Positions 46,235 through 55,392 of a stretch of DNA of 64,000 nt are shown one piece after another. The DNA is from DAINPP01 sp036743375. GTDB taxonomy: Bacteria > Thermotogota > Thermotogae > MWEM01. Every line of letters starts with the position of its first letter. Within the stretch, counting starts at the first letter, position 1. The translations under genes and the position numbers were made by a program. Location: contig DAINPP010000003.1 in the NCBI GenBank assembly GCA_036743375.1, positions 1-64,000 on the forward strand. Reading direction: 5' to 3'. Under the pieces are notes generated by a model. That model saw only the letters and a program-made list of their open reading frames with translations, ran no database searches and was not told where the DNA came from.

Positions 46235-46973
46235 CAGAATTACTGAAAATTACAGGATCGGCTACAGGGATACATTTTACAAAAAACAGGCAAATATTGT
46301 CAGTATCATTAATTACTTCAGTGAGATTGCTCAGCTTGCCGGAAGCTATTATGACCGGGAAAGAGATATTCTCAAAGATGAATCTATCGCCTGGATCATT
46401 CTGAACTGGGACATCGAAGTCCTGAAGTATCCCAAATACGGTGAAACCATCCAGGTCCATACAATTGCTCATTCTATCGACCGCTTTATTGCCTACAGGG
46501 AATTTCTGATCTACGATGCTAACGCTCAGCTGATTACCAAGGCAAAATCCAAATGGATTTTATTCAACGTTGAAAAAAGGCGACCAACGGCGGCCAGAGA
46601 CTATATGTATGATCTTTACGGTGTCAAAACCGCTGAACCCCCATTTGAAATCACCAATCCACAGAAGCTTGAAGGTAATGAAGAAACGATTATAAAAAAA
46701 TTTGACATCAGAAAAAGCGATGTAGATTATTACGATCATGTCAACAATGCCATCTATCCACTCTGGATCTATGAGTCCATTTCCGAGGAGTTTACCGGGC
46801 AAAACGCGGTAAAACACATGAACCTCTACTATAAAAAAGAAATTACTTTCGGAGAAGCGGTTTATGTTCATACCAATAAAACCGGCGCTTTCTCGTTTTC
46901 ACATGAGATAAAGAATAAGAGTGGAAAAACACTACTGCTTGCCGAATCGGTATGGGATAAGGCATTAAAATAA
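46218..46973 (+). CDS. Acyl-ACP thioesterase (FatA/TE family)
   Basis: 251 residues from GTG 46218. Double hot-dog fold: ENYRIGYRDTFYKKQANIVSIINYFSEIAQLAG in the first domain, AWIILNWDIEVLKYPKYGETIQVHT, and in the second the catalytic-type segment RKSDVDYYDHVNNAIYPLWIYES with the conserved Asp/Asn/His region. It releases fatty acids from acyl carrier protein in the cytoplasm. It is translationally coupled to the MFS gene. Confidence 0.88.
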   Translation: MIKINNRITENYRIGYRDTFYKKQANIVSIINYFSEIAQLAGSYYDRERDILKDESIAWIILNWDIEVLKYPKYGETIQVHTIAHSIDRFIAYREFLIYDANAQLITKAKSKWILFNVEKRRPTAARDYMYDLYGVKTAEPPFEITNPQKLEGNEETIIKKFDIRKSDVDYYDHVNNAIYPLWIYESISEEFTGQNAVKHMNLYYKKEITFGEAVYVHTNKTGAFSFSHEIKNKSGKTLLLAESVWDKALK

Positions 46974-47011
46974 GGTATATATTTTCATGATTCATCCTTA
47001 ACGGTCTCAAT

Positions 47012-47052
47012 CCCCCCGTATTATCATTCGTTGAGGATGATAATACGGGGGG
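47012..47052. other. 16-bp perfect hairpin between convergent genes, no U-tract
   Basis: CCCCCCGTATTATCAT and ATGATAATACGGGGGG with a 9-nt loop (47028-47036). It lies between the thioesterase stop and the caspase-like gene's stop. Neither side has a T-run longer than four, so it is an unusual terminator or an mRNA 3-prime protector. Confidence 0.7.
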
Positions 47053-47072
47053 TATTCGGTTTTACGGTTTAC

Positions 47073-48347
47073 TCACTGATAATAAATCTGCGGTTCCTGT
47101 ATACTGATAGGTGTTCTCTCCGTCAGGACGTATGAATCGTTTGCCGGAGCTCCGGCGGCTGGGTAATTTCTGTTCCTCGTATTCATATAGCATAAATAAT
47201 ACAGTTTCAGTTTGTTATTCGAAAAGGCCGGCGTAGTCAATCCGGTTACTGTCGGCCAGTGTGCAGCATCCGTATAATATTCCATCTGAAGAATAAAATC
47301 ACTCGTAAATTCTACAAATTCATCCTGAGCGGCATTGTAATCGGTCAGTCCACTGCTGTAATCCCAATCCGGATAAGCCCCTTTTGTCCTTGAAGTTGAC
47401 GAGATGCTCATGTCTACATTCGGCACACCAGCTGCTCCAAGTGTCTGGAAATAATCCGTCCAGCTTCCTCCGTGGCATGTTTCAAAGATGAGATTGAATC
47501 TCACATTCGGATAAGTATCGATAAGCGTTTTCAGAGTGGAAGCCCAGTAGCCGCTGCCGCCGATGCTCATATACTCAATGTTCCCATGTGCAATGAAATA
47601 CATCGTGATGTTCGTCACCTTCATCGTGTTGACGAGGTAACTGACGGCGTTTGCAATATCCGTCGGTGTATTGTTCGGATAATCGACGGACTGAACATAG
47701 GTTACTCCCATTAAATCCTCCATGGCATCCGTCATCATGTCATGTACCTGTGAGGCTTCATAATAAAGATTCTGTGTCGGAGTCAGCCCATTTGTTACCA
47801 CCGCGCCATATCTGGCCAGCCTCAATATGATTCCCGGCCATCTGATTACCGCAACGGGGATATAGACCTGCGAAGGGTTGTACACAGTATTGGCAGTTGT
47901 TACACTCGCTATTCTTGTACTTGCTTTTTCCAGCATGATAGCGGGTGTCTCTCCGTTAACCGTTGGCCATCCTTCGGTATCCTCTGCAAGGAGGATATTC
48001 CCGCTTTGACCAACAGCAACTATTTTTCCAGGATGAGAGTAAAAGGCACCCGGTTGTTCATCAAGATAAAAAAGCCATCCATCCTCATTAACGGGTGCAG
48101 CCTGTCTCGATGAAGTTTGAGTAGCCCCTGGTGATGTTGAAGCAATCACATCGCCTGCACTGAAAGCGGTTAAATAATTCCCCACAGACTCAGCCGGTAT
48201 ACCCGCCTGATTCCCTATCCAGGCAACAAAAGTTGCTTTTGCCGCCGTCAGGTTAAATCCTATAACTCCACCTGCACATGAAATAAAGACAAATACTGAA
48301 GCCCCAACAACGATAAAACACATAAGTATCATAAGACCTTTCTTCAT
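47073..48347 (-). CDS. Secreted caspase-fold (clan CD) cysteine peptidase-like lipoprotein
   Basis: 424 residues. The start MKKGLMILMCFIVVGASVFVFISC is a signal peptide ending in a lipobox-like FISC, so it is probably a lipoprotein. Catalytic dyad candidates of clan CD are His in NITMYFIAHGN (about 249) and Cys in FNLIFETCHGGSW (about 289), with the usual hydrophobic strand before each. A mixed N-terminal region (about 30-150) precedes the peptidase domain. Asn/Thr/Tyr-rich composition is typical of surface proteins. Closest families are C11/C13-like; which one is uncertain. Minus-strand ribosome site GGAGGTGAA precedes the ATG. Confidence 0.75.
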   Translation of the reverse strand: MKKGLMILMCFIVVGASVFVFISCAGGVIGFNLTAAKATFVAWIGNQAGIPAESVGNYLTAFSAGDVIASTSPGATQTSSRQAAPVNEDGWLFYLDEQPGAFYSHPGKIVAVGQSGNILLAEDTEGWPTVNGETPAIMLEKASTRIASVTTANTVYNPSQVYIPVAVIRWPGIILRLARYGAVVTNGLTPTQNLYYEASQVHDMMTDAMEDLMGVTYVQSVDYPNNTPTDIANAVSYLVNTMKVTNITMYFIAHGNIEYMSIGGSGYWASTLKTLIDTYPNVRFNLIFETCHGGSWTDYFQTLGAAGVPNVDMSISSTSRTKGAYPDWDYSSGLTDYNAAQDEFVEFTSDFILQMEYYTDAAHWPTVTGLTTPAFSNNKLKLYYLCYMNTRNRNYPAAGAPANDSYVLTERTPISIQEPQIYYQ

Positions 48348-48440
48348 TTTAGTTCACCTCCGTTAATTTTAAGAAGTGTTAAAAACGAGAATGACAAAAT
48401 GCGTATCACGATTTTTATAAAAAAGACTTTCCATAATGGC

Positions 48441-48449
48441 ATTATAACA
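48441..48449 (-). promoter_or_regulatory. Extended -10 promoter of the caspase-like lipoprotein gene
   Basis: Minus strand TGT-TATAAT, with no clear -35. It predicts an mRNA leader of about 85 nt. Confidence 0.55.
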
Positions 48450-48647
48450 TGGTTATTTTGCATTTTAATATATTTTTCTGCCTGTTTTCGTTATACTTCA
48501 ATCAAGTTTGTATAATGATTCAAAACAAAATATAAAAATATTTTTTAAAGATCTGTAATTTTATAGAAAATTGCCCCATTTTTCTTTTGGTTTACAAATC
48601 GCATAACTTCCGACAAAACGCATGAATTTTGTTTTTTCTCCAATTCA

Positions 48648-48656
48648 TGTTATACT
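48648..48656 (+). promoter_or_regulatory. Promoter of the lysine operon
   Basis: TGT-TATACT extended -10; TTGTTT at 48629-48634 (16-nt spacer) is the best -35. Transcription would start near 48663, before the riboswitch. The rest of 48450-48640 is AT-rich with no gene. Confidence 0.65.
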
Positions 48657-48703
48657 GCATCGATATCATGAAAGACCGATATCGTTTGGAAAGTGAATAG
48701 GAT

Positions 48704-48866
48704 AATCGGAGGCGTGGTCGCGAAGAGTAGTTCTGAACGCAGAGGGGTTTTGTTCAGAAGGAAAGGCAAGATCACCGAAGGGTGTACGACTTCCCCAAAG
48801 GAGTGCATTCCTGGGAGTATGAGAAATACTCATACTACTGTCACATGACTATGTGGAGCGTCGATT
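48704..48866 (+). promoter_or_regulatory. Lysine riboswitch (L box)
   Basis: All conserved core segments are present in order: GGAGGCG, AAGAGTA, GGAAAGGC, CCGAAGGGTG, CCTGGGAGTATG, ATACTACTGTCACATG and TGGAGCG, closed by P1 arms AATCG (48704-48708) and CGATT (48862-48866). It is very similar to the T. maritima asd lysine riboswitch as I remember it. With the terminator at 48937 it should stop transcription of the operon when lysine is plentiful. Confidence 0.95.
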
Positions 48867-48936
48867 TCGTTAAAGATCATTAAACGGTATTTTTGTTTGT
48901 GATAAACGGTTTTTCTCTCGAAAGACCGATTATATA

Positions 48937-48964
48937 GAAGACGCTTGAAAAGGCGTCTTTTTTT
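48937..48964 (+). terminator. Riboswitch-controlled intrinsic terminator
   Basis: AAGACGC and GCGTCTT stem (48938-48944 with 48953-48959) followed by eight T residues, 25 nt before the asd start codon. It is the expression platform of the lysine riboswitch. Confidence 0.9.
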
Positions 48965-48988
48965 ATTAAATATTTCGGAGGTGGACAG

Positions 48989-49981
48989 ATGAAAATAGGT
49001 GTTGCAGGGGCAACGGGTGAAGTGGGCAGAATGATGTTAAAGGTTATGGAGGAGTATGAGATTCCGGTAAAGGAATTAAGGTTATTTGCGTCCGCCAAAT
49101 CAGCCGGAAATAAACTTATATATGATAAGAAAGAAGTTACGGTGGAAGAATTGACCGATGAAGTGATGAAAGAACATTATGATTATCTGCTTTTCTCGGC
49201 CGGCGGGGGTACTTCCACGAGATTTTCACCTGTTGCCGCCAAATCAGGGAACACGGTGATAGATAATTCTTCGGCGTTCAGATCATATGATGAGATTCCC
49301 CTTGTTGTTCCCGAGATAAACGGTGATCTCCTGAAAGGTTATTCCGGAATCATAGCAAATCCCAACTGTTCGACCATACAGATGGTTCTCGCCTTAAACG
49401 GCTTGAGAGACTACGGGATACGAGAAATCGTTGTTTCTACATATCAATCGATATCCGGTGCAGGTAAAAAGGCATTGAACGTGTATGACAGGGAACTTGT
49501 ATTATCGAGTGAGGGAAAGAATGCATATACGGAAAATGATGTCTTCCCGAAACAGATCTTCGAAAACGTGATTCCACTGATAGGGACCATAGAGGATGAT
49601 ACCGGTATCAGTAACGAAGATTATAAGATGGTTAATGAGACGAGAAAGATATACCGAGATGATTCGATCACAGTTTACCCGTTTACCGCACGGGTCGCTA
49701 CAAGATATTCTCACGGGGAATCCGTCCTCGTTAAACTTGGAGAGGATATAGACAGGGAAACTTTCATAAGGAAGGTGTCTGAAACTCCCAATGTGATATG
49801 TACAGATGATCTGAAAACACCAATTGAGGTAGCGGGCAGCGATAACACATACATTTCGAGGATAAGAAAAATGGACAATGGGGTCTTTATGATCTGGGTA
49901 GTTGCAGACAACATCAGGGTAGGTGCTGCGACAAATGCAGTCAGAATCCTGATGGAGCACCGAAGACTTAACCGGAGGTAA
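48989..49981 (+). CDS. asd: Aspartate-semialdehyde dehydrogenase
   Basis: 330 residues. NADP-binding GVAGATGEVGRMM at the start, FSAGGGTSTRF, the active-site Cys in NPNCSTIQMVLAL (about 128), TYQSISGAGKKAL, and a C-terminal RVGAATNAV. It converts aspartyl phosphate to the semialdehyde shared by lysine, threonine and methionine synthesis. First gene behind the lysine riboswitch; the dapA start is 4 nt after its stop. Confidence 0.97.
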   Translation: MKIGVAGATGEVGRMMLKVMEEYEIPVKELRLFASAKSAGNKLIYDKKEVTVEELTDEVMKEHYDYLLFSAGGGTSTRFSPVAAKSGNTVIDNSSAFRSYDEIPLVVPEINGDLLKGYSGIIANPNCSTIQMVLALNGLRDYGIREIVVSTYQSISGAGKKALNVYDRELVLSSEGKNAYTENDVFPKQIFENVIPLIGTIEDDTGISNEDYKMVNETRKIYRDDSITVYPFTARVATRYSHGESVLVKLGEDIDRETFIRKVSETPNVICTDDLKTPIEVAGSDNTYISRIRKMDNGVFMIWVVADNIRVGAATNAVRILMEHRRLNRR

Positions 49982-49985
49982 AAAA

Positions 49986-50876
49986 ATGTTCAGAGGCACA
50001 GGTACGGCAATTATAACGCCAATGAAGAGAATCGATAAGAGTATTGAAGTGGACTACGAGGCCTTGGGAAGATTTTGCGAATTTCAGATAGAGAATAATA
50101 CTGATGCCATCATCGTTTTGGGAACTACAGGCGAAGCACCTGTTTTCTGCGAGGATGAAAGAGACCGTATCATCCGAACGGTTGTGGAAACGGTAAACGG
50201 TCGTGTTCCTGTTATAGCGGGAACGGGAACAAATAATACGGAAAAGTGTATAGACTGGAGCCTGAAAGCCGAAAAACTTGGGGCAGATGGTTTGCTGATC
50301 GTTACACCCTATTATAACAAATCAAGCCAGGAAGGGCTTTACAGGCATTTCAGAACGATAGATGAGCACACGGGACTTCCCTCCATACTCTATAATGTCC
50401 CCTCAAGAACCGGCGTGAATCTGTTGCCTGAAACGGCCATCAGAATATATAAAAACTCAAGGCATGTATGCGGAATAAAAGAGGCTAGTGGAAACATTTC
50501 ACAGATTGCAGAACTTTCATCACTCAAACCGGAAGGTCTGATGCTGTACTCGGGAAATGACGATCAGGTCATTCCATTAATAAGCCTTGGCGGAGACGGC
50601 GTTGTATCGGTATTTTCAAATGTTTTTCCAAAAGAGATGCATGAACTGACCCGATATGCCCTGAATGGAGATTTTGAAGCCGCAAGAGGCATACAGAACA
50701 GGTATCTGAAATTCATCGGTCTTCTTTTCAAGGATGTCAACCCGATACCGGTAAAATACGCTGTTTCACAACTCGGATGGTGTGAAAATCTACTGAGACT
50801 TCCACTGATAGAAGCCTCGGAAGATTTACAAAGATTAATCGGAAAGGAACTCGAAAGGCTTGGTGATGTCGCATGA
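49986..50876 (+). CDS. dapA: 4-hydroxy-tetrahydrodipicolinate synthase
   Basis: 296 residues, a TIM-barrel aldolase. It shows GTGTAIITPM, VLGTTGEAPVF, the catalytic Tyr in SILYNVPSRTGVNL (about 133) and the Schiff-base Lys in GIKEASGN (about 161). It condenses aspartate semialdehyde and pyruvate. GGAGG lies in the end of asd, and its stop overlaps dapB (ATGATG). Confidence 0.97.
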   Translation: MFRGTGTAIITPMKRIDKSIEVDYEALGRFCEFQIENNTDAIIVLGTTGEAPVFCEDERDRIIRTVVETVNGRVPVIAGTGTNNTEKCIDWSLKAEKLGADGLLIVTPYYNKSSQEGLYRHFRTIDEHTGLPSILYNVPSRTGVNLLPETAIRIYKNSRHVCGIKEASGNISQIAELSSLKPEGLMLYSGNDDQVIPLISLGGDGVVSVFSNVFPKEMHELTRYALNGDFEAARGIQNRYLKFIGLLFKDVNPIPVKYAVSQLGWCENLLRLPLIEASEDLQRLIGKELERLGDVA

Positions 50877-51541
50877 TGTACGGATTGATCGGTTATTCGG
50901 GAAGAATGGGAAAACTCATTCAGGAGGTCTTCAGCGAGCGTGGACATACACTCGTTTATAAATGTGACTTAAATCATGAAGAGAGAATAGATATCCCCGA
51001 AGTCATTATCGATTTCTCCCTGCCGGAAGCCTTTAAAAAGACGATGACAGCAGCTGAAGAATTCAACAGTTCACTCGTCGTCGGCACAACGGCTTTAAAA
51101 ATTGAGGATATTCAGCTATTAAAAAATTATGGGGAGAAAAAGAGTGTCGTATACGCCAGAAATTTCTCGAAGGGCGTCATGATGCTGAAGGAAATCATCA
51201 AAGGGCTATCCGGAAAATTGGAGGACTGGGATGTTGAGATTATAGAAAAGCATCATCGTTTTAAAAAGGATAAGCCCTCAGGTACCGCAAAGATGCTGGC
51301 CGAATGTTTTGATTTCGATGTCCCGACTTCAAGTATTCGTGCCGGGGGAATCCCCGGAGAACATGCCATACTGATCGCAGGGCTTGGAGAACTGATAGAG
51401 ATCAAGCATCAGGCTATTTCTCCGAGAACATTTGCAGAGGGGGCCTGTTTTGCCGCGGAGAAAATTATCAGGTTAAAAAAGGGATTTTATACCTTTGATC
51501 AGATATGCAATATGGAATTGGAGGATACAGAAAATGGATAG
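50873..51541 (+). CDS. dapB: 4-hydroxy-tetrahydrodipicolinate reductase
   Basis: 222 residues, short for DapB but comparable to thermophile homologues. N-terminal Rossmann YGLIGYSGRMGKLIQEV, DFSLPEAF, VVGTTAL, and the C-terminal signature DVEIIEKHHRFKKDKPSGTAKML (catalytic His and Lys). It reduces the DapA product using NAD(P)H. Confidence 0.96.
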   Translation: MMYGLIGYSGRMGKLIQEVFSERGHTLVYKCDLNHEERIDIPEVIIDFSLPEAFKKTMTAAEEFNSSLVVGTTALKIEDIQLLKNYGEKKSVVYARNFSKGVMMLKEIIKGLSGKLEDWDVEIIEKHHRFKKDKPSGTAKMLAECFDFDVPTSSIRAGGIPGEHAILIAGLGELIEIKHQAISPRTFAEGACFAAEKIIRLKKGFYTFDQICNMELEDTENG

Positions 51542-52232
51542 TTATGAACTGATAGATTTCATTGCGAAATCGGAAAAGCAAACCCCTGTCAAGGTATATC
51601 TCAAGGGGATGATCAATGAAGAGATCATGGAAAAGAAAGATTATTTTGGAAATGAAGATTCCGGGATTCTTTTCTGTTCTCTGGAAGAATGGAATGAGCT
51701 GTTAAAGAAAAACACAGATGATATCATCAACTATAAACTGGAATACGACAGGCGAAATTCTGCGATTCCGCTTGCCGATATCACCCGGTTCAATGCCAGA
51801 ATAGAACCCGGTGCCATCATTCGCGAACATGTTTCTATAGAAGATGGGGCTGTCATCATGATGGGGGCTGTCATCAACCTTGGCGCTGAAATTGGAAAAA
51901 ACTCCATGATAGATATGAATGTCGTAGTCGGCGGAAGGGCAAAGGTAGGCGAAAATTGTCATATTGGAGCGGGAAGTGTACTGGCTGGCGTCATAGAACC
52001 ACCGAGTGCGGATCCGGTCATCATCGAGGATAATGTCCTTGTCGGAGCAAATGCCGTCATAACTGAAGGAGTCAGAGTTGGCAAACATTCCGTTATTGCG
52101 GCCGGTGCCATCGTTCTTGAAAATGTCCCGCCATATACGGTTTATGCCGGCGTTCCGGCGAAGAAAATTAAAGATGTCGATGAGAAAACCGTGTCAAAAA
52201 CACAGGTTATACAGGCATTACGGGAATTGTAA
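51534..52232 (+). CDS. dapH: 2,3,4,5-tetrahydropyridine-2,6-dicarboxylate N-acetyltransferase
   Basis: 232 residues from ATG 51534 with GGAGG upstream, overlapping the dapB stop. The N-terminal DapH-type domain (ELIDFIAKSEKQTPVKVYLKG) precedes a left-handed beta-helix of hexapeptide repeats (NARIEPGAIIREHVSIEDGAVIMMGAVINLGAEIG onward). It commits the pathway to the acetyl branch of diaminopimelate synthesis. Confidence 0.95.
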   Translation: MDSYELIDFIAKSEKQTPVKVYLKGMINEEIMEKKDYFGNEDSGILFCSLEEWNELLKKNTDDIINYKLEYDRRNSAIPLADITRFNARIEPGAIIREHVSIEDGAVIMMGAVINLGAEIGKNSMIDMNVVVGGRAKVGENCHIGAGSVLAGVIEPPSADPVIIEDNVLVGANAVITEGVRVGKHSVIAAGAIVLENVPPYTVYAGVPAKKIKDVDEKTVSKTQVIQALREL

Positions 52233-52234
52233 CG

Positions 52235-53440
52235 ATGCAGGTGTGTGTTCAGAAATACGGTGGAAGTTCGCTGGCTGATACCGAAAAAATAGACTATGTT
52301 GCCAAAAGGATCCTGGAAAAGGTCAAAAGAGGGTACAAACTAACTGTCGTTGTGTCGGCAAATGGAAATACAACAAACAGACTCATCGAAAAGGCACGGG
52401 AGATAAACAGCAATCCCGGGCTCAGAGAGCTTGATATGCTCGTTTCAACGGGGGAACAGATGTCCGCCGCCCTTGTAACCATGTCGCTTCAAAAACTCGG
52501 TGCCTCAGCTATCTCTGTAAATGCCTTTCAGATTGGAATCAAAACGGATTCCGTGTTTTCCTCGGCAAAGATTATGACGATTAACACCAACAGGATAAAC
52601 AGGCTTTTTACCGAAAATGATGTCATCGTCGTAACCGGATTTCAGGGAATTACAGAGGAAAACGAAATAACTACCCTTGGAAGAGGGGGATCCGATACAT
52701 CTGCAGTAGCTCTTGCAGCTGTATTGAACTGTGATTGCGAAATATTCAGTGATTTTGACGGTATCTTTTCCCTTGATCCAAGAATAAGGCCTGATGCTAA
52801 AAAACTGGATATCATCACCTACGATGAAATGCTTGAAATGGCAAAACTCGGCGCAAACGTTCTTCACAGCCGTGCTGTGGAAATTGCCAAGAAATTCTCA
52901 GTCAACCTGAGATGTGCTTCCACTTTTAACGATAAGGGAGGAACCATCGTGACTTCAGACAATATAGAAGCTCCGGTCGTTACCGGATTAAGTATTATGA
53001 AGGATCAGATACAGATAACACTTTCAAACCTGCCGCTTGACGCAATGACTAACAGTGAGATCTTTGAGGTTGCCTCAAAAAACCACATGAATGTTGACAT
53101 GATCTCTATCATACAGATCAGCGATCATTTCGATGTTTCATTTACCGTTATAGAAAATAAGGTAAAAGATGTTAAAATGGCATATGAAGAGATACTTGAA
53201 AAATATCGGGGAACAGAGATCAAAACAAATCCCGGTTTTATCAAAATATCGGTTGTCGGACTGGGAATGAGAACCGAATCCGGTGTTGCCTCAAGATTTT
53301 TCAAGGCACTTTCGAAAAAGGAGATTACAGTAAGGATGGTAACTACCTCGGAGATAAAGATTTCCGCACTCGTCGGAAAGGAATATCTCGATGACGCAGT
53401 TGATTGTCTGACGGAGGAGTTCAGCCTATGTATAGAATGA
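52235..53440 (+). CDS. lysC: Aspartate kinase
   Basis: 401 residues, a monofunctional aspartokinase. N-terminal VQKYGGSSLADTEKI with the KxGG(S) motif, then VSTGEQMSAALVTMSLQ, TLGRGGSDTSAVALAA and HSRAVEIAKKF. Two ACT domains make up residues about 265-401, allowing end-product inhibition. It phosphorylates aspartate, the first step of the pathway. It is placed after dapH rather than next to asd. Confidence 0.96.
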   Translation: MQVCVQKYGGSSLADTEKIDYVAKRILEKVKRGYKLTVVVSANGNTTNRLIEKAREINSNPGLRELDMLVSTGEQMSAALVTMSLQKLGASAISVNAFQIGIKTDSVFSSAKIMTINTNRINRLFTENDVIVVTGFQGITEENEITTLGRGGSDTSAVALAAVLNCDCEIFSDFDGIFSLDPRIRPDAKKLDIITYDEMLEMAKLGANVLHSRAVEIAKKFSVNLRCASTFNDKGGTIVTSDNIEAPVVTGLSIMKDQIQITLSNLPLDAMTNSEIFEVASKNHMNVDMISIIQISDHFDVSFTVIENKVKDVKMAYEEILEKYRGTEIKTNPGFIKISVVGLGMRTESGVASRFFKALSKKEITVRMVTTSEIKISALVGKEYLDDAVDCLTEEFSLCIE

Positions 53441-54564
53441 AAATGTATGATGAATATGATTTCAAAGTAGAAAAAACCGAGGGTATAAAGATCTGGGATG
53501 ATCGTGGCAGAAAATATCTGGATACATTCAGCGGGATAGGTGTCCTGGCTTTGGGACATTCAAATCCTGAAGTGCTTGAAGCCCAAAGACTTCAGATGAT
53601 CAAGTATGAACATATCTCAAATTTCTTTTTTCAGGACAATGCCGAAGACATCGCGAGAATTCTTGTGAAAAACACGGGGAGAACCGGTCAGGTTTTCTTC
53701 ACAAACTCCGGCACCGAAGCCATTGAAGCAGCACTGAAAGCGGTTAAGAAAAAATCCGGAATGACCGGAAAGAAAATCATTCTGACATTCGAAAATGCCT
53801 TTCACGGCAGAACACTCGGTTCTTTGTCCCTCAACGGTTTTGAACATCTGAGAACCCCCTTTGAACCACTCTTCGAGAATATAATCCGAATCCCGTTCAA
53901 CGATCAGGAAGCCTTTGAGAAGACCTTCGGAGAAAATGTTGATGAGATCATTGCCGTCTTTGTTGAACCGGTACTTGGTTCCGGTGGTGTTGTCCCTATT
54001 GATCGAAAACTTGCGGATTCTATCAGTACACTAACCTCTAAAAAGGACGTCCTACTTGTTGCAGATGAGATTCAGGCCGGTATTGGACGTACCGGTAAAT
54101 TTTATTCCTATCAGCATTACGGTCTGAGTCCCGATATTATTACCCTGGGAAAGGCGATTGGCGGTGGACTTCCACTTGGTGCAACCATTTTCCTGAATGG
54201 ATCCGAAATGATTTTTCAACAGGGGGACCACGGATCCACATTCGCTCCAAATCCGGTCTCACTCGCCGGTGGAAGAATCGTTGTCGGGAAAGTAGAAAAC
54301 ATACTGAATGATATTCGTGAAAAAGGGATCTACTTTTCAAAAAGACTTCATAAGACCCAAAAGATAAAAGAGATACGTCAGATTGGTCTGATGATCGGTA
54401 TAGAGCTGATGAACGAAGATAAGCATCTGAGAGATAAGGCCATAGAAAAAGGATTGTTAATCAATATGATCAAAAACAGGATTATCAGAATTCTCCCTGC
54501 CTTCAGCATCACCTATGATGAGATAGATGAGATGACAGACCTGTTGAACGATCTGATAGAATGA
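53428..54564 (+). CDS. Class III aminotransferase, probably N-acetyl-LL-diaminopimelate or acetylornithine aminotransferase
   Basis: 378 residues from ATG 53428, with GGAGGAG inside the end of lysC. PLP features: FTNSGTEAIEAALKAVKK, FENAFHGRTLGSLSLNG, LLVADEIQAGIGRTGKF and the Schiff-base Lys in IITLGKAIGGGLPLGA. ArgD/PatA-like proteins can serve both arginine and lysine routes. Its position as last gene of the dap operon favours N-acetyl-diaminopimelate as substrate. The deacetylase and epimerase genes are not visible here. Confidence 0.9.
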   Translation: MYRMKMYDEYDFKVEKTEGIKIWDDRGRKYLDTFSGIGVLALGHSNPEVLEAQRLQMIKYEHISNFFFQDNAEDIARILVKNTGRTGQVFFTNSGTEAIEAALKAVKKKSGMTGKKIILTFENAFHGRTLGSLSLNGFEHLRTPFEPLFENIIRIPFNDQEAFEKTFGENVDEIIAVFVEPVLGSGGVVPIDRKLADSISTLTSKKDVLLVADEIQAGIGRTGKFYSYQHYGLSPDIITLGKAIGGGLPLGATIFLNGSEMIFQQGDHGSTFAPNPVSLAGGRIVVGKVENILNDIREKGIYFSKRLHKTQKIKEIRQIGLMIGIELMNEDKHLRDKAIEKGLLINMIKNRIIRILPAFSITYDEIDEMTDLLNDLIE

Positions 54565-54595
54565 GACGGGTGTATACCCGTCTCATTCTATCAGA
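54552..54595. other. 20-bp perfect hairpin spanning the aminotransferase stop codon
   Basis: The arms at 54552-54571 and 54576-54595 are exact reverse complements around a GTAT loop. The left arm contains the last codons and stop of the aminotransferase gene. No T-run follows on either strand. It lies between convergent genes and probably ends or protects both messages. Confidence 0.85.
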
Positions 54596-54602
54596 AGGAT
54601 GA

Positions 54603-55187
54603 TTAATCGTTATCGCTTTCGTGTCTGATCCCCCCTGTAATGGCCCCAACAAACACGTATTCACCTGGTGCGACGGTAAAGATATAATAGGGTTCAGTGG
54701 TCTCAAAGGCAACTGGTTGTCTGAAAACGACAAAATCAAACAGATCAAGTGGGGTGGTATCTCCCCAGATATAGATCTTCAGAATTTCTATCGCATCATA
54801 AAGGTCTATTCTGAGATACTCCGGATTATATACAAGATCTTCAAGCCATGGCTCAGGAACAATCTGTGAAGTACTCCATTCTCCGTTTTCCCTTGTAATG
54901 ACCGCCGTACTTCCATCGTTTGCCGCAAAAACAAATTCCCACCAGACTAAATCGGTAATTTTCTTTGCTCCCCTTGAATACTGGTTGTATTCACTCCCAT
55001 CTTCCGCTCTGACACCGCCTGTAAACTCGTAAAACTGAAGATCTTGTCCCGGGTGTTCCGATAGGATTTTCTCTCTCGCTTCTCTGATGATATTCAGAGT
55101 GTAAAAATCCATTTCAAATGGTATATAGACGATACAACCGGTTAATAAAACAAGCAAAGGGAAAACGAACAGGATAACTTTTTTCAT
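54603..55187 (-). CDS. Putative lipoprotein of unknown function
   Basis: 194 residues from ATG 55187, with GGAGGTG upstream on the minus strand. The signal peptide MKKVILFVFPLLVLLTGC ends in a clear lipobox (LTGC). The remainder is a mixed, aromatic-rich domain with no recognised family. It sits convergent to the dap operon and divergent from the big sensor kinase, so it could be part of an envelope response. Confidence 0.8.
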   Translation of the reverse strand: MKKVILFVFPLLVLLTGCIVYIPFEMDFYTLNIIREAREKILSEHPGQDLQFYEFTGGVRAEDGSEYNQYSRGAKKITDLVWWEFVFAANDGSTAVITRENGEWSTSQIVPEPWLEDLVYNPEYLRIDLYDAIEILKIYIWGDTTPLDLFDFVVFRQPVAFETTEPYYIFTVAPGEYVFVGAITGGIRHESDND

Positions 55188-55392
55188 TGTAAGCACCTCC
55201 GTCAAGCGTTCAATACAAACAATTTCGATACTCTATCTTTTAAGAACTTTCACAAGATGATAATAGCACTTAATTTCTAATTTTATTATAATCATAGGAT
55301 GATATTATGTTCTTTTTGTAAAATTATCTTAAAATATAATCCCTCGTTTATAGAGAAGTGCCCAGAAATCCAGTATGTAAAATGCCTTTTTA

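Noticed and set aside
42164..46999. Shared TGATTCATCCTT sequence near 42166 and 46988
   Set aside because: One copy is an arm of the tRNA terminator and the other has no partner arm; a 12-13-nt match alone is compatible with chance and no mobile element surrounds it.
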